Shown: positions 17,091 to 27,711, numbered from the stretch's first letter. The stretch: 64,000 nucleotides of DNA from Curtobacterium sp. GC_Cur_3 (GCF_026544205.1 NZ_JALNUI010000004.1:62001-126000), one strand, 5' to 3'. Notes: generated from the letters alone by a model not told the origin. Made by a program: numbers and translations.

Positions 17091-17837
17091 ATGGTCACTC
17101 CCGTCGCCGTCGTCGGCGCCACCGGTCGTCTCGGAGGCCTCGTGGCCGCCGTGGTGGACGACCTGCCCGAGTTCGAGCTCGTCGCCCGGCTGTCGTCGAA
17201 GGACGGCGCCCACGAAGCCGGGCCCGCGGTGTTCAACGGGGCGGCGGTCGTCGTCGACGTGACCGTCCCGGCGCTCAGCCCCGCGATCGTCGAACACGCC
17301 CTCGCGAGCGGCGCGAACGTGCTGGTCGGCACCTCGGGGTGGTCCGCCGCACGGCTGGCCTCGCTGCGGTCGTCCCTGGCTGACCGACCGGAGCAGGGTG
17401 CCTTCGTGGTGCCGAACTTCTCGATCGGGTCGGTCCTCGGCACCCACCTCGCCACGATCGCCGCGCCGTGGTTCCCGTCGATCGAGATCGTCGAGACCCA
17501 CCACGCCGGCAAGGTCGACTCACCGTCCGGCACGGCCGTCCGCACCGCCGAGCTCATCGCCGAGGCACGGCGCGAGGTCGGCCCCGTCGAGGCCCCGCAC
17601 GTCGACCAGCGTGCCCGTGGCCAGCAGGTCGCCAGCGTGCCGATCCACTCGCTGCGGCTGCCGGGCGTCAAGGCCCTGCAGGACGTCGTGCTGAGCGGGC
17701 CGGGGGAGACCCTGACGATCCGCCACGACACCACCGACGACGTCGCCTACGCCCCGGGCATCCGGGCGGCCCTGGCGGCGGTCGGCTCGATGCGCGGGCT
17801 CACCGTGGGCCTCGGCTCCGTGCTCGGCATCGGCTAG
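17091..17837 (+). CDS. dapB: 4-hydroxy-tetrahydrodipicolinate reductase
   Basis: A 248-residue NAD(P)H-dependent reductase acting just after DapA in the diaminopimelate/lysine pathway. The nucleotide loop is VVGATGRLGG at the N-terminus. The catalytic and substrate-binding signature is ETHHAGKVDSPSGTA, with the conserved His pair and Lys. It starts six bases after TAGGAT, so it is probably leaderless. A TPR-like membrane protein gene follows closely, and dapA lies 3 kb downstream. Confidence 0.96.
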   Translation: MVTPVAVVGATGRLGGLVAAVVDDLPEFELVARLSSKDGAHEAGPAVFNGAAVVVDVTVPALSPAIVEHALASGANVLVGTSGWSAARLASLRSSLADRPEQGAFVVPNFSIGSVLGTHLATIAAPWFPSIEIVETHHAGKVDSPSGTAVRTAELIAEARREVGPVEAPHVDQRARGQQVASVPIHSLRLPGVKALQDVVLSGPGETLTIRHDTTDDVAYAPGIRAALAAVGSMRGLTVGLGSVLGIG

Positions 17838-17848
17838 CGGAGGCGCTG

Positions 17849-18319
17849 ATGCGACTCCGCTCGCCGTTCTGGGGCGCCGCCCTGATGGCCCTGCTGCTCG
17901 CGCTCTACATCGTGCTCGTCGGGCAGCGTGCCGTGGCGTTCATCGCGACCGGGCTGCCGATCGGCATCGCGATCGGGGTCGCCCTCGCCGTCTTCGCGGT
18001 GATCGGTGCACTCCTGCTCGTCCTGGAGTTCCGGTTCGGCCTGCGGATCACCCGGCTCGGAGCCCGGCTCGAACGGGAGCACGGCACACCCGCCGACGTC
18101 GTGCCCCTGCGACCGTCGGGGCGTCCCGACCGCGCCGCCGCGGACGAGCTCTTCCCGCAGTACAAGGCCGAGGTCGAGGCGACGCCGGACGACTGGCGTG
18201 CCTGGTTCCGCCTCGGGGTCGTGTACGACGCCGCGGGGGACCGGAAGCGTGCGCGGGCGGCCATGCGGACCGCGCTCGCGCACGCCGGGGGCCAGGACGC
18301 GCGCGCCGGGCGGCCCTGA
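17849..18319 (+). CDS. small membrane protein with cytosolic helical tail
   Basis: A 156-residue protein with two transmembrane helices at about residues 7-30 and 34-60. A soluble tail follows containing DDWRAWFRLGVVYDAAGDRKRARAAM, which looks like one tetratricopeptide unit. It starts at ATG 17849 after GGAGG, eleven bases past the dapB stop, so it is likely in the dapB operon. I do not know a function; an envelope scaffolding role is possible. It converges on the SDR gene. Confidence 0.8.
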   Translation: MRLRSPFWGAALMALLLALYIVLVGQRAVAFIATGLPIGIAIGVALAVFAVIGALLLVLEFRFGLRITRLGARLEREHGTPADVVPLRPSGRPDRAAADELFPQYKAEVEATPDDWRAWFRLGVVYDAAGDRKRARAAMRTALAHAGGQDARAGRP

Positions 18320-18343
18320 GCCGGTCGCGGTGTCCCGAACACC

Positions 18344-19255
18344 TCAGAACGCGGCGTCGACCGCGATCTCGGCCTGCGTGAACCGGAACACGTAGCCCGA
18401 CTCGAGCAGCTTCGTCGGGACCATCTGCTGGCTCGACAGGAGCATCTCGTCGGCCGCGTCCCGCAGCAGCGTCCGCAGCGCGAACTCCGGCAGGCGGAAC
18501 ACGTAGGGCCGGTGCAGGTCCTCCGCGACGCGCTTGGTGATGCGGTCGGCGACGGCGGGCTCCGGGCCGGACAGGTTCACCGGGCCCCGGACCTCCGACG
18601 CCGACGCGGCCGTCGCGAGGTGCACGATCGCGCCGACCTCGTCCTCCAGCGCGATCCACGGCCAGAACTGCCCGCCCGTGCCGAGCCGGCTGCCCAGGCC
18701 GAAGCGGGTCAGCGGGATGAGCGGCGCGAGCGCGCCACCGCCCTGGCCGACGACGATGCCGGTGCGGAGCATGACGACACGGACGCCCTCGGGAGCCGTC
18801 GCCGCGGCGGCCTCCCACGCGGTGCAGACGTCGGCGAGGAACCCGCTGCCGGGCGCGGCGTCGTCCTGCAGCACGTCGGAGGGCCGGTCGCCGTAGACGC
18901 CCGACGCCGACCCGGACAGGAACAGGCGCGGCGGGGTCGTCGCCCGGCGCATCGCGTCGACCAGCGTGGTCGTGGCGTCGACGCGGGAGCGCTCGATCTC
19001 CTGCTTGTACGTGTCGGTCCAGGGGAGCTTGCCGATGTTCGCCCCGGCGAGGTTGACCACGACGTCGGCCCCGTCGAGCACGGCGGGGTCGAGCGGGCGC
19101 TGCCCGGGTGCCCAGCGGAACTCGGTGGGCGTGTGGGGTTCGCGTCGGACCAGGGTCGACACGTGGTGCCCGGCCTCGCGCAGTGCGCGGACCAGGGGGG
19201 TCCCGATGAAGCCGGACGCGCCGGCCACCAGGATCGAGAGCGGCTGTTCCGCCAT
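18344..19255 (-). CDS. TIGR01777-type epimerase (SDR superfamily)
   Basis: A 303-residue NAD(P)-binding protein of the extended SDR type (YfcH/SulA-like). The nucleotide loop [16 protein letters not shown] is at the N-terminus, [11 protein letters not shown] is the active-site region, and the C-terminal DUF1731-like part ends [15 protein letters not shown]. Substrate unknown. ATG 19255 is preferred because GGAGG sits seven bases upstream; ATGs at 19267 and 19276 are in frame but less well placed. Confidence 0.9.
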   Translation of the reverse strand: MAEQPLSILVAGASGFIGTPLVRALREAGHHVSTLVRREPHTPTEFRWAPGQRPLDPAVLDGADVVVNLAGANIGKLPWTDTYKQEIERSRVDATTTLVDAMRRATTPPRLFLSGSASGVYGDRPSDVLQDDAAPGSGFLADVCTAWEAAAATAPEGVRVVMLRTGIVVGQGGGALAPLIPLTRFGLGSRLGTGGQFWPWIALEDEVGAIVHLATAASASEVRGPVNLSGPEPAVADRITKRVAEDLHRPYVFRLPEFALRTLLRDAADEMLLSSQQMVPTKLLESGYVFRFTQAEIAVDAAF

Positions 19256-19355
19256 GTGGGCCTCCATGGCTGCCACGGTACTCAGCAGCCTGGAGGCTCG
19301 GCTGGCGTCCCGACCGCGTCTCGCGCGTGTGGGTGGTCGCGCTTACGATCATCTG

Positions 19356-20186
19356 GTGACCGACACCGCGACCGTCCTGCCCGACGCCTCCGTCTCGACC
19401 CCGTACGAGGACCTCCTGCGGCGCGTGCTGGAGGAGGGCTCGCCGAAGGGCGACCGCACCGGCACGGGGACCCGCAGTGTCTTCGGCGCGCAGCTCCGCT
19501 ACGACCTGTCGGAGGGCTTCCCGCTCGTCACGACCAAGCGGGTGCACTTCAAGTCGATCGCGTACGAGCTCCTCTGGTTCCTGCGCGGTGACGGCAACGC
19601 CACCTGGTTGCAGGAGCACGGCGTCCGGATCTGGAACGAGTGGGCCGGTGCCGACGGTGACCTCGGCCCCGTCTACGGCGTGCAGTGGCGCTCGTGGCCG
19701 ACGCCGTCGGGTGAGCACGTCGACCAGATCGCCCAGGTGATCGAGCAGATCCGGACCAACCCCGACTCCCGCCGACTGATCGTGTCGGCGTGGAACGTCG
19801 CGGACATCCCGGACATGGCCCTGGCGCCCTGCCACGCGTTCTTCCAGTTCTACGTCAACGACGGCAAGCTCTCGTGCCAGCTCTACCAGCGGAGCGCGGA
19901 CATGTTCCTCGGCGTGCCGTTCAACATCGCCTCGTACGCCCTGCTCACGCACATGATCGCCGCGCAGACCGGGCTCGAGGTCGGCGACTTCGTGTGGACC
20001 GGCGGCGACTGCCACGTCTACGACAACCACGTCGAGCAGGTCCGCGAGCAGCTGTCCCGCACGGCGTACGCGCCCCCGACGCTCGAGCTCGCCCCGCGCG
20101 ACTCGATCGACGACTACGAGTACGAGGACTTCACCGTCGTCGGCTACCACCACCACCCGGCGATCTCCGGCGCCGTCGCGGTCTGA
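19356..20186 (+). CDS. thyA: thymidylate synthase
   Basis: A 276-residue enzyme making dTMP from dUMP with methylene-tetrahydrofolate. The early [11 protein letters not shown] is the phosphate-binding region, [12 protein letters not shown] carries the catalytic Cys, and [20 protein letters not shown] is the folate-site signature. The GTG at 19356 lies six bases after TACGAT, so the gene is probably leaderless. Its stop overlaps the folA ATG by one base, coupling synthase and dihydrofolate reductase. Confidence 0.97.
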   Translation: MTDTATVLPDASVSTPYEDLLRRVLEEGSPKGDRTGTGTRSVFGAQLRYDLSEGFPLVTTKRVHFKSIAYELLWFLRGDGNATWLQEHGVRIWNEWAGADGDLGPVYGVQWRSWPTPSGEHVDQIAQVIEQIRTNPDSRRLIVSAWNVADIPDMALAPCHAFFQFYVNDGKLSCQLYQRSADMFLGVPFNIASYALLTHMIAAQTGLEVGDFVWTGGDCHVYDNHVEQVREQLSRTAYAPPTLELAPRDSIDDYEYEDFTVVGYHHHPAISGAVAV

Positions 20187-20698
20187 TGGCGGACGGCAGC
20201 TGGGTCGAGCCCGTCCGCGGCGTCGGCATGGTGTGGGCACGCTCCGTGGGCGGTGTCATCGGCGCCGACGGCGGGATGCCCTGGCACGTCCCGGAGGACC
20301 TCGCCCACTTCCGCCAGGTGACCGGCTCGTCGACCGTCGTGATGGGCCGTCGGACGTGGGAGTCCCTTCCCGAGCGGTTCCGCCCGCTGCCCGGCCGGCG
20401 CAACGTCGTGCTCACCCGCGACACCGCCTGGAGCGCCGAGGGCGTCGTCGTCGTGCACGACCTCGCGGCGGCGCTCGACACCGACGAACCCGTGTGGGTC
20501 ATCGGCGGCGGCCAGGTGTACGCCGCGGCCCTGCCGTTCGCCGACCGGGTCTCCGAGACCGTGATCGACGTCGAGGTCGACGGGGACACCGTCGCCCCGG
20601 CGCTCGCCGACGGCTGGGACCTCGTCGACGACGGGGCGTGGCAGGAGTCCCGGGAGGGCCTGCGCTACCGGTTCCTCGAGTGGCGCCGGGGAGCATGA
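20186..20698 (+). CDS. folA: dihydrofolate reductase
   Basis: A 170-residue NADPH-dependent enzyme that regenerates tetrahydrofolate consumed by ThyA. Family signs are the GADGGMPWHVPEDLAHFR active-site segment, VVMGRRTWESLP, the RRNVVLTR strand and the VIGGGQVYAAAL cofactor loop. It begins on the ATG overlapping the thyA stop, the usual thyA-folA operon. dapA follows from its own promoter. Confidence 0.96.
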   Translation: MADGSWVEPVRGVGMVWARSVGGVIGADGGMPWHVPEDLAHFRQVTGSSTVVMGRRTWESLPERFRPLPGRRNVVLTRDTAWSAEGVVVVHDLAAALDTDEPVWVIGGGQVYAAALPFADRVSETVIDVEVDGDTVAPALADGWDLVDDGAWQESREGLRYRFLEWRRGA

Positions 20699-20755
20699 GC
20701 GCCACCGTCTGTCCGGACGGCGGCCCCGACGCGCATCCCCGGTACGCTGGTGCCC

Positions 20756-21733
20756 GTGTCCACGCGTGAGAATCCCTTCGGCCAGGTCCTCGTCGCCCTC
20801 GTGACCCCGTTCACGGCCGACGGCGAAGTCGACTGGCCGGGCGTCGAGCGGCACATCGACGACTGCATCACCGCCGGGGCCGACGGCATCGTCGTGACCG
20901 GCACAACCGGCGAGACCTCGACGCTCACCGACCCCGAGAAGCTCCGCCTGGTCGAGGTCGGCAAGTCCGTCGCCGCCGGTCGCGCGAAGATCATCACGGG
21001 CGGTGGCTCGAACGAGACCGCGCACGCCATCCACCTGTACAAGCAGAGCGAGCGGGCCGGTGCCGACGGCGTGATGATCGTCACGCCGTACTACAACAAG
21101 CCGACCCAGGCGGGTGTGCTGACCCACTTCCGGATGATCGCCGACGCCACGGACCTGCCGGTGATCCTGTACGACATCCCCGGTCGCACCGGCATCCCGA
21201 TCACGTACGACACCATCCTCCGGGCGTCGAAGCACCCGAACATCCTCGCCGTGAAGGACGCCAAGGGCGACTTCGCCGAGGTGTCCCGCGTGCTGAACAA
21301 CACCGACCTGATGTACTTCTCCGGGGACGACACCAACGTGCTCCCGCACCTGTCCATCGGTGCCACCGGGCTCATCGGCGTGACCGCGAACATCACCAGC
21401 GCGCCGTACCGCACGATCGTCGACGCCGTGAACGCCGGCGACCTGGCGACCGCCACGCGGGAGCACCAGCGCCTCGAGCCGCTCGTTCGCGCCGTCATGA
21501 CGCACGTGCCCGGCACCGTCGCGGCGAAGTACATCCTGCACGGGCTCGGCCGCATCGGCAGCCCGCGCGTCCGTCTGCCGCTCGTCGGCCCCGAGGACTC
21601 CGAGGCCTACGCCATCGAGACCTCGCTCGAAGCCGTGCACGGGATCCCCGGCGCCGACTTCTCCAACTTCCGCCCGGACCGCAACGCGGCCGCCGGCGGT
21701 GCGCTTCCGAAGGTGCCAGGCACCACCCGTTGA
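20756..21733 (+). CDS. dapA: 4-hydroxy-tetrahydrodipicolinate synthase
   Basis: A 325-residue class I aldolase-like enzyme condensing pyruvate with aspartate semialdehyde, the first committed step to diaminopimelate. Seen are GTTGETSTLTDPEK, the catalytic Tyr region VTPYYNKPTQAG and the Schiff-base Lys in LAVKDAKGD. TACGCT ends seven bases before GTG 20756, which makes this the likely leaderless start. A GTG at 20750 is in frame but lies only one base past the -10. rnj follows 46 bases downstream. Confidence 0.96.
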   Translation: MSTRENPFGQVLVALVTPFTADGEVDWPGVERHIDDCITAGADGIVVTGTTGETSTLTDPEKLRLVEVGKSVAAGRAKIITGGGSNETAHAIHLYKQSERAGADGVMIVTPYYNKPTQAGVLTHFRMIADATDLPVILYDIPGRTGIPITYDTILRASKHPNILAVKDAKGDFAEVSRVLNNTDLMYFSGDDTNVLPHLSIGATGLIGVTANITSAPYRTIVDAVNAGDLATATREHQRLEPLVRAVMTHVPGTVAAKYILHGLGRIGSPRVRLPLVGPEDSEAYAIETSLEAVHGIPGADFSNFRPDRNAAAGGALPKVPGTTR

Positions 21734-21779
21734 TCGACCGCGGCGCGCGGGTGCGCGTCGCCGAAGCAGTCAGGACCGA

Positions 21780-23456
21780 ATGCCCACGCAAGTCTCCGAA
21801 CCCCAGCCCCTCGAGCCGGGCACCCTCCGTGTCATCCCCATCGGGGGACTCGGCGAGATCGGTCGAAACATGACCGTCTACGAGTACGAGGGCAAGCTGC
21901 TCGTCGTCGACGCCGGCGTGCTCTTCCCCGAGGAGCACCAGCCGGGCGTCGACCTGATCCTGCCCGACTTCTCGCCGATCCGGGACCGCCTCGACGACGT
22001 CCTCGGTGTCGTGCTCACGCACGGCCACGAGGACCACATCGGTGCCGTCCCGTACCTGCTGAAGCTCCGCGCCGACATCCCGCTCATCGGCTCGACGCTG
22101 ACCCTCGCGCTGGTCGAGGCCAAGCTCAAGGAACACCGGATCAAGCCGTACACGCTCGTCGTGGCCGAGGACCAGACCGAGCAGATGGGCCCGTTCCACC
22201 TCGAGTTCGTCGCGGTGAACCACTCGATCCCGGACGCCCTCGCCGTCGCCATCACCACCCCGGCCGGCCGCGTGCTGCACACGGGTGACTTCAAGATGGA
22301 CCAGCTCCCGCTCGACGACCGCATCACCGACCTCCGCGCCTTCGCGCGCCTCGGTGAGGCCGGCGTCGACCTGTTCCTGCCCGACTCGACGAACGCCGAC
22401 GTCCCCGGGTTCACCGCCCCGGAGCGCGACATCGGCCCGGTGCTGGAGAACATCATCATGCGGGCGCGCAAGAAGGTCGTCGTCGCGAGCTTCTCCTCGC
22501 ACGTGCACCGCGTCCAGCAGGTCCTCGACGCCGCTGCCGCCGCGAACCGCAAGGTCGCGTTCATGGGCCGCTCGATGATCCGCAACATGACGATCGCCGC
22601 CGAGCTCGGGTACCTGCGGGTGCCGGAGAACGTGCTGATCGACACGAAGAAGGCCAAGAACGTCCCGGACGACCAGATCGTCTACATGTCGACGGGGTCG
22701 CAGGGCGAGCCGATGGCCGTCCTCGCCCGCATGGCGAACCTCGAGCACCAGATCGAGATCGGCGAGGGCGACACCGTCATCCTGGCGTCCTCGCTCATCC
22801 CGGGCAACGAGAACGCCGTCTACCGCGTCATCGATGGCCTGACGAAGCTCGGTGCGCGGGTCGTGCACAAGGGCAACGCGAAGGTGCACGTCTCCGGCCA
22901 CGCGTCGGCCGGTGAGCTCCTGTACTGCTACAACATCCTGCGTCCGCGCAACGTCCTGCCCGTCCACGGCGAGCACCGCCACCTGTACGCGAACGCCGAC
23001 CTGGCGATCCAGACGGGTGTGCCGCCGCGCAACGTCATCCTCGGGCAGGACGGCATCGTCGTCGACCTCAAGGACGGCCTCGCGAGCGTCGTCGGACAGC
23101 TCGACATCGGCTACGTCTACGTCGACGGCTCCACCGTGGGCGAGATCACCGACGCCGACCTCAAGGACCGCCGGGTCCTGGCAGAAGAGGGCTTCATCTC
23201 GATCGTCTGCGCCCTGGACTTCACCACCGGGCAGTGCGTGATCGGGCCGGAGATCTCCTCGCGCGGCTTCGCCGAGGACGACTCCGTCTTCGACGACGTC
23301 CGCCCGCAGATCGCCAAGGCCCTGGCCGACGCGGCCGGCAACGGCACGCACGACCAGCACGCCTTCAGCCAGGTCGTCCGCCGGACGGTGGGCCGCTGGG
23401 TGAACACGAAGCACCGCCGTCGTCCGATGATCGTCCCGGTGATCATCGAGGCCTAG
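21780..23456 (+). CDS. rnj: ribonuclease J
   Basis: A 558-residue metallo-beta-lactamase nuclease with 5'-3' exo- and endonuclease activity in RNA maturation and decay. The zinc motif is LTHGHEDHIGAVP; the beta-CASP region includes SSHVHRVQQVLDAA, STGSQGEPMAVLARMA and HVSGHASAGEL. The C-terminal domain ends RRRPMIVPVIIEA. The ATG at 21780 follows AGGA. dapA-rnj-ftsK order is standard in Actinobacteria. A long perfect hairpin follows. Confidence 0.97.
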   Translation: MPTQVSEPQPLEPGTLRVIPIGGLGEIGRNMTVYEYEGKLLVVDAGVLFPEEHQPGVDLILPDFSPIRDRLDDVLGVVLTHGHEDHIGAVPYLLKLRADIPLIGSTLTLALVEAKLKEHRIKPYTLVVAEDQTEQMGPFHLEFVAVNHSIPDALAVAITTPAGRVLHTGDFKMDQLPLDDRITDLRAFARLGEAGVDLFLPDSTNADVPGFTAPERDIGPVLENIIMRARKKVVVASFSSHVHRVQQVLDAAAAANRKVAFMGRSMIRNMTIAAELGYLRVPENVLIDTKKAKNVPDDQIVYMSTGSQGEPMAVLARMANLEHQIEIGEGDTVILASSLIPGNENAVYRVIDGLTKLGARVVHKGNAKVHVSGHASAGELLYCYNILRPRNVLPVHGEHRHLYANADLAIQTGVPPRNVILGQDGIVVDLKDGLASVVGQLDIGYVYVDGSTVGEITDADLKDRRVLAEEGFISIVCALDFTTGQCVIGPEISSRGFAEDDSVFDDVRPQIAKALADAAGNGTHDQHAFSQVVRRTVGRWVNTKHRRRPMIVPVIIEA

Positions 23457-23486
23457 TCGGTCCGGCGCGCAGCGCCGGTGCATCAG

Positions 23487-23535
23487 CCAGGAGGCTCGGT
23501 GCGGGTCCGTGACGGACCCGCACCGAGCCTCCTGG
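23487..23535. terminator. 23-bp perfect-stem terminator after rnj
   Basis: Positions 23487-23509 are the exact reverse complement of 23513-23535, with a three-base TGA loop. The stem contains GGAGGCTCGG/CCGAGCCTCC, shared with other hairpins in the window. There is no long T-run. It separates rnj from ftsK. Confidence 0.85.
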
Positions 23536-23606
23536 CCGTCCAGGGCCGTTCCACAGCCGTGCGCGCCTCCCTCGGTTCGTCGTGGGGAACGGTTAGGGTT
23601 CTGCCC

Positions 23607-26513
23607 ATGGCCGGAGGCACCAAGTCGACCACGCGCTCGCGCGCGTCCACGTCGTCCCGCGGAAGTGGGGCGCGCGGTTCGTCGCGCACCCAGGCCACCA
23701 CGAAGAAGCTCCCGCAGGCCACGCCGCCGGTGGAGTTCCACGGGGAGAACCCGCTCGTGACGGTGTGGATGGGCATGGCGCACGCGGTCGGGGCGATGTT
23801 CCGACTGCTCGGCAAGGAGACCCTCGAGAAGGACCAGCGCCGCGACGGCTTCCCCTTCTTCCTGTTCGTGCTGGCGATCGTCGGCGCGGTCGTGGAATGG
23901 CTCAACCCGACCAACGGGGTGTCGGTCGCGCTGGACGCCTACACGTTCGGCGGGCTGTTCGGCCGTCTGGCCTTCGCCCTGCCCGTGATCATGGTCGTGT
24001 TCGCCGGCTGGCTGTTCCGGCACCCGGCGTCCGTGCACGACAACACCCGGATCGGCATCGGCCTCGGGCTGCTGCTCGTGTCGATCTCCTCGCTCTGCCA
24101 CGTCTTCGGCGGACAGCCCAGTGCGGCCGACGGCATGCCCGTCCTCGCCGCGGCCGGCGGTGTCCTCGGGTGGGTCGTGATCGGCTGGCTCGTCGCCGTC
24201 GCTACGCCGTGGGTGGCCGTCCCGGTCGCGATCGTGCTGCTCGTGCTGTCGCTGTTCATCATCACGAAGACCCCGCCGAACAAGGTCGGTCGTCGCCTGC
24301 ACGAGCTCTACGCGTACCTGTTCGGTGCGCCCGCCCCGGCTGCGGAGGACGTCGACGACGCCCCCGTCGAGCCGACCAGGCCGACCCGCAAGCGCGCCAC
24401 GAAGACCGACTCCCAGGGCCTGCAGCTGTTCGAGGACCTCGGCTTCGACGAGGACGAGCAGGCGGCCGAGGGCGCCGAGAACCAGACCCCGTGGTGGCGG
24501 CGGAACAAGACCGGCCGTGAAGAGGACCCGGCGTACGACACCCCCGTCATCCCGCCGGCCGCTGCCGCTGCTGCGGCCGCCGCTCCCGTGCCGACGCCCG
24601 CACCGGTGCCGACGCTCGCGCCGGCCCCGACCGTCGGTGCCGCTGCCGGCCTCGTCGACCTCACGCCGGCCGAACCCGTGTCGGTGAACCTCAACGACTC
24701 CGCGGAGCAGGACGTCGCCGCCGAGCTCGACCGTGCCGAGCAGGCCCTCCGCGACTTCGGCGCCCCGGTGCCGGACGACGCCACCGCCGTGATCCGTCCG
24801 GCGCAGGACGTACCGCTCGTGTCGCCCGCGCTGCCCGACGAGGACCCGGCCGCAGCCGTCCTGCCGTCGGCCGCCTCGGACGACGACCCGTCCCGCCCGT
24901 ACCGCCTGCCGGCAGCGACGACGCTGAGCTCCGGCACGCCGTCGGTCGCCCGCAGCCAGGCGAACGACGACATCGTCGCCGCGATCATGGGCGTGCTCAC
25001 CGAGTTCAAGGTCGACGCCAGGGTCACGGGCTTCTCCCGCGGGCCGACGGTCACCCGGTACGAGATCGAGCTGGGCCCGGGCGTCAAGGTCGAGCGCGTC
25101 ACGGCGCTGTCGAAGAACCTGTCGTACGCGGTCGCCTCGAACGAGGTCCGCATCCTGTCGCCGATCCCGGGCAAGAGCGCGATCGGCGTCGAGATCCCGA
25201 ACTCCGACCGCGAGATCGTCTCCCTCGGCGACGTGCTCCGGTCGAGCGCCGCGACCAAGTCGAAGCACCCGATGACGATCGGCGTGGGCAAGGACGTCGA
25301 GGGCGGCTTCGTCGTCGCGAACCTCGCGAAGATGCCCCACCTGCTGGTCGCCGGCTCCACCGGCTCCGGCAAGTCGGTGTTCATCAACTCGATGATCACG
25401 TCGCTGCTCATGCGCGCGAAGCCGTCCGAGGTCCGCATGGTCCTCGTCGACCCGAAGCGCGTCGAGCTCTCGATCTACGCCGGTGTCCCGCACCTCATCA
25501 CGCCCATCATCACGAACCCGAAGAAGGCGGCGGAAGCGCTGCAGTGGGTCGTGAAGGAGATGGACATGCGGTACGACGACCTGGCGTCGTTCGGGTTCCG
25601 CCACGTGGACGACTTCAACAAGGCGATCGAGAACGGCGAGATCATCCTGCCCGCGGGCAGCGAGCGGAAGCTCAAGCCGTACCCGTACCTGCTCGTCGTG
25701 GTGGACGAGCTCGCGGACCTCATGCTCGTCGCCCCGCGCGACGTCGAGGAGTCGATCGTCCGCATCACCCAGCTCGCCCGTGCCGCCGGCATCCACCTGG
25801 TGCTCGCCACACAGCGTCCGTCGGTCGACGTCATCACCGGCCTGATCAAGGCCAACGTGCCGTCCCGCATCGCCTTCGCCGTGACCAGCGTCACCGACTC
25901 CCGCGTCATCCTCGACCAGCCGGGCGCCGACAAGCTCATCGGGCAGGGCGACGGGCTCTTCCTGCCGATGGGGTCCTCGAAGGCCGTCCGCGTGCAGGGC
26001 GCCTGGGTGCAGGAGAGCGAGGTCGCCGAGGTCGTCCAGCACGTCACCCGGCAGGCCCAGCCCGAGTACCGCCAGGACGTCGCCGCCGTGGTGGAGCGCA
26101 AGGAGGTCGACGCCGACATCGGTGACGACCTCGAGCTGCTGCTCGCCGCGGTCGAGCAGGTCGTCTCGACGCAGTTCGGGTCGACGTCGATGCTGCAGCG
26201 GAAGCTCCGCGTCGGCTTCGCCAAGGCCGGACGCCTGATGGACCTGATGGAGTCGCGCGACATCGTCGGGCCGTCGGAGGGTTCGAAGGCCCGCGACGTG
26301 CTCGTCACCGCGGACCAGCTGCCCTCCGTGCTCGCGAAGCTCCGCGGCGAGGAACCGCCCGCCGCTGCCGCTGCCGCTCCGGTGGCGCCGGTGCCCGGCG
26401 ACGACGGCGGCGACCGGTACAGCGCCGACCCGGTCGGCGACATGACCCGCGGGTACGATGCAGTGGACGACGAACCAGACGAGGACGCCTGGGGCCTCAC
26501 GGGCAGGGAGTGA
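23607..26513 (+). CDS. ftsK: DNA translocase FtsK
   Basis: A 968-residue divisome ATPase that pumps chromosomal DNA during division. A Ser/Thr/Arg-rich start is followed by about four transmembrane helices (residues 75-220) and an Ala/Pro linker. The RecA-like motor has [17 protein letters not shown], the [18 protein letters not shown] segment and [10 protein letters not shown]. The C-terminal gamma winged helix ([18 protein letters not shown]) would read KOPS-like sites. TAGGGT ends seven bases before the ATG, so it is probably leaderless. pgsA follows with overlap or near overlap. Confidence 0.96.
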   Translation: MAGGTKSTTRSRASTSSRGSGARGSSRTQATTKKLPQATPPVEFHGENPLVTVWMGMAHAVGAMFRLLGKETLEKDQRRDGFPFFLFVLAIVGAVVEWLNPTNGVSVALDAYTFGGLFGRLAFALPVIMVVFAGWLFRHPASVHDNTRIGIGLGLLLVSISSLCHVFGGQPSAADGMPVLAAAGGVLGWVVIGWLVAVATPWVAVPVAIVLLVLSLFIITKTPPNKVGRRLHELYAYLFGAPAPAAEDVDDAPVEPTRPTRKRATKTDSQGLQLFEDLGFDEDEQAAEGAENQTPWWRRNKTGREEDPAYDTPVIPPAAAAAAAAAPVPTPAPVPTLAPAPTVGAAAGLVDLTPAEPVSVNLNDSAEQDVAAELDRAEQALRDFGAPVPDDATAVIRPAQDVPLVSPALPDEDPAAAVLPSAASDDDPSRPYRLPAATTLSSGTPSVARSQANDDIVAAIMGVLTEFKVDARVTGFSRGPTVTRYEIELGPGVKVERVTALSKNLSYAVASNEVRILSPIPGKSAIGVEIPNSDREIVSLGDVLRSSAATKSKHPMTIGVGKDVEGGFVVANLAKMPHLLVAGSTGSGKSVFINSMITSLLMRAKPSEVRMVLVDPKRVELSIYAGVPHLITPIITNPKKAAEALQWVVKEMDMRYDDLASFGFRHVDDFNKAIENGEIILPAGSERKLKPYPYLLVVVDELADLMLVAPRDVEESIVRITQLARAAGIHLVLATQRPSVDVITGLIKANVPSRIAFAVTSVTDSRVILDQPGADKLIGQGDGLFLPMGSSKAVRVQGAWVQESEVAEVVQHVTRQAQPEYRQDVAAVVERKEVDADIGDDLELLLAAVEQVVSTQFGSTSMLQRKLRVGFAKAGRLMDLMESRDIVGPSEGSKARDVLVTADQLPSVLAKLRGEEPPAAAAAAPVAPVPGDDGGDRYSADPVGDMTRGYDAVDDEPDEDAWGLTGRE

Positions 26514-26518
26514 GCACG

Positions 26519-27154
26519 ATGACCGCCTCCGACGGCACCACCACCAAGCGGTTCCCGTGGCGCGGACGCCTGATCCGCAAGGGCCCGGGGCCCGCGTCCA
26601 CCGCGAACGTGGCGAACATCATCACCGTCATCCGGATCCTGATGGCGCCGCTGTTCTTCGTCCTGCTGCTGTCGGACGCCGGCCAGGACACCGGCGTGCG
26701 CATCTGGGCGGCCGTGGTCTTCGTGGTGGCGATCGTCACCGACAGCGCCGACGGCATCATCGCCCGTCGTCAGGGGCTCGTCACGGACTTCGGCAAGCTC
26801 GTCGACCCGATCGCCGACAAGGTGCTCATCGGCGGCGCCCTCGTCGCCCTGTCGATCCTCGGCGAGCTGCCGTGGTACGTCACGGTGCTCATCATGGTCC
26901 GCGAGATCGGCATCACCGTCTTCCGCTTCGCGGTGCTCTCCGACCGGGTCATCCCGGCCAGCCGCGGCGGGAAGATCAAGACCGTCCTGCAGGCCGTGGC
27001 GATCACCCTGGCGTTGTTCCCCTGGTGGGGCTTCGCCGGGGACTTCGCGCACTGGACGAACGGCATCCTGATGACCGCGGCGGTCATCGCCACCGTGCTG
27101 AGCGGGCTGGACTACCTGTACCAGGCCTGGAAGCACAACCGGACCGCAGCATGA
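26519..27154 (+). CDS. pgsA: CDP-diacylglycerol-glycerol-3-phosphate 3-phosphatidyltransferase
   Basis: A 211-residue membrane enzyme of the CDP-alcohol phosphotransferase family, committing CDP-diacylglycerol to phosphatidylglycerol. The catalytic signature runs from DSADGIIARRQG to GKLVDPIADK with its conserved Asp residues; about five hydrophobic helices surround it. ATG 26519 is preferred because GGGAG lies eight bases upstream. A GTG at 26510 overlapping the ftsK stop is an alternative that adds three residues. The stop overlaps cinA (ATGA). Confidence 0.93.
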   Translation: MTASDGTTTKRFPWRGRLIRKGPGPASTANVANIITVIRILMAPLFFVLLLSDAGQDTGVRIWAAVVFVVAIVTDSADGIIARRQGLVTDFGKLVDPIADKVLIGGALVALSILGELPWYVTVLIMVREIGITVFRFAVLSDRVIPASRGGKIKTVLQAVAITLALFPWWGFAGDFAHWTNGILMTAAVIATVLSGLDYLYQAWKHNRTAA

Positions 27155-27651
27155 CGGACGCTGTCCGGATCGCGCCGACGCTCGTCGCGGAACTGACAGT
27201 CCGCGGTGAGACGGTCGCGGTGGCGGAGTCGCTCACGGGTGGCCTCGTCGTCGCCGAGCTGGTCGCCGTGCCCGGTGCGAGCGCGGTCGTCGTCGGTGGC
27301 GTCGTGGCGTACGCCACCCCCGTCAAGGCGTCAGTGCTGGGGGTCTCCGCGGAGCTGTTGGCCGCCAACGGCGCCGTGGACCCGGAGGTCGCACGACAGA
27401 TGGCCAGCGGTGTCCGGCACGCCCTCGCCGTCGACGGCGTCCCCGCCACGTGGGGGATCAGCACCACGGGCGTGGCCGGACCGGACCCGCAGGACGGCCA
27501 GCCGGTCGGCACGGTCTTCGTCGGGATCGCGTCCGAGGCGGGTGCCGAGGCCTTCGCGCTGCACCTCGACGGTGACCGTGAGGCAATCCGGAACGCCTCG
27601 GTCTCCGAACTCCTGACACGACTGTCCATCCAGCTCGAGACCGGGGAATGA
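27151..27651 (+). CDS. cinA: CinA C-terminal-domain family protein (NMN deamidase type)
   Basis: A 166-residue protein containing only the CinA C-terminal domain, which in other bacteria is a nicotinamide mononucleotide amidohydrolase (PncC). The motif AESLTGGLVVAELV is at the N-terminus, followed by STTGVAGPDPQDGQPVGTVF. The usual N-terminal CinA domain is absent, as is common in Actinobacteria. It overlaps pgsA by four bases and belongs to the ftsK-pgsA-cinA transcript. Confidence 0.93.
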   Translation: MTDAVRIAPTLVAELTVRGETVAVAESLTGGLVVAELVAVPGASAVVVGGVVAYATPVKASVLGVSAELLAANGAVDPEVARQMASGVRHALAVDGVPATWGISTTGVAGPDPQDGQPVGTVFVGIASEAGAEAFALHLDGDREAIRNASVSELLTRLSIQLETGE

Positions 27652-27711
27652 CCCGCGTTACCACCGGGTTACATCTCACGCAATCTCCAGCAGGACGGCA
27701 GCCCAGGTGGC

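Noticed and set aside
21495..26042. A 1515-codon open frame on the minus strand opposite rnj and ftsK
   Set aside because: It is antisense to two unmistakable genes, made of Arg/Gly/Asp/Val-rich sequence, with no domain; a shadow of high-GC codon bias. The same applies to the long antisense frames at 49270-53427 and 53412-56201.
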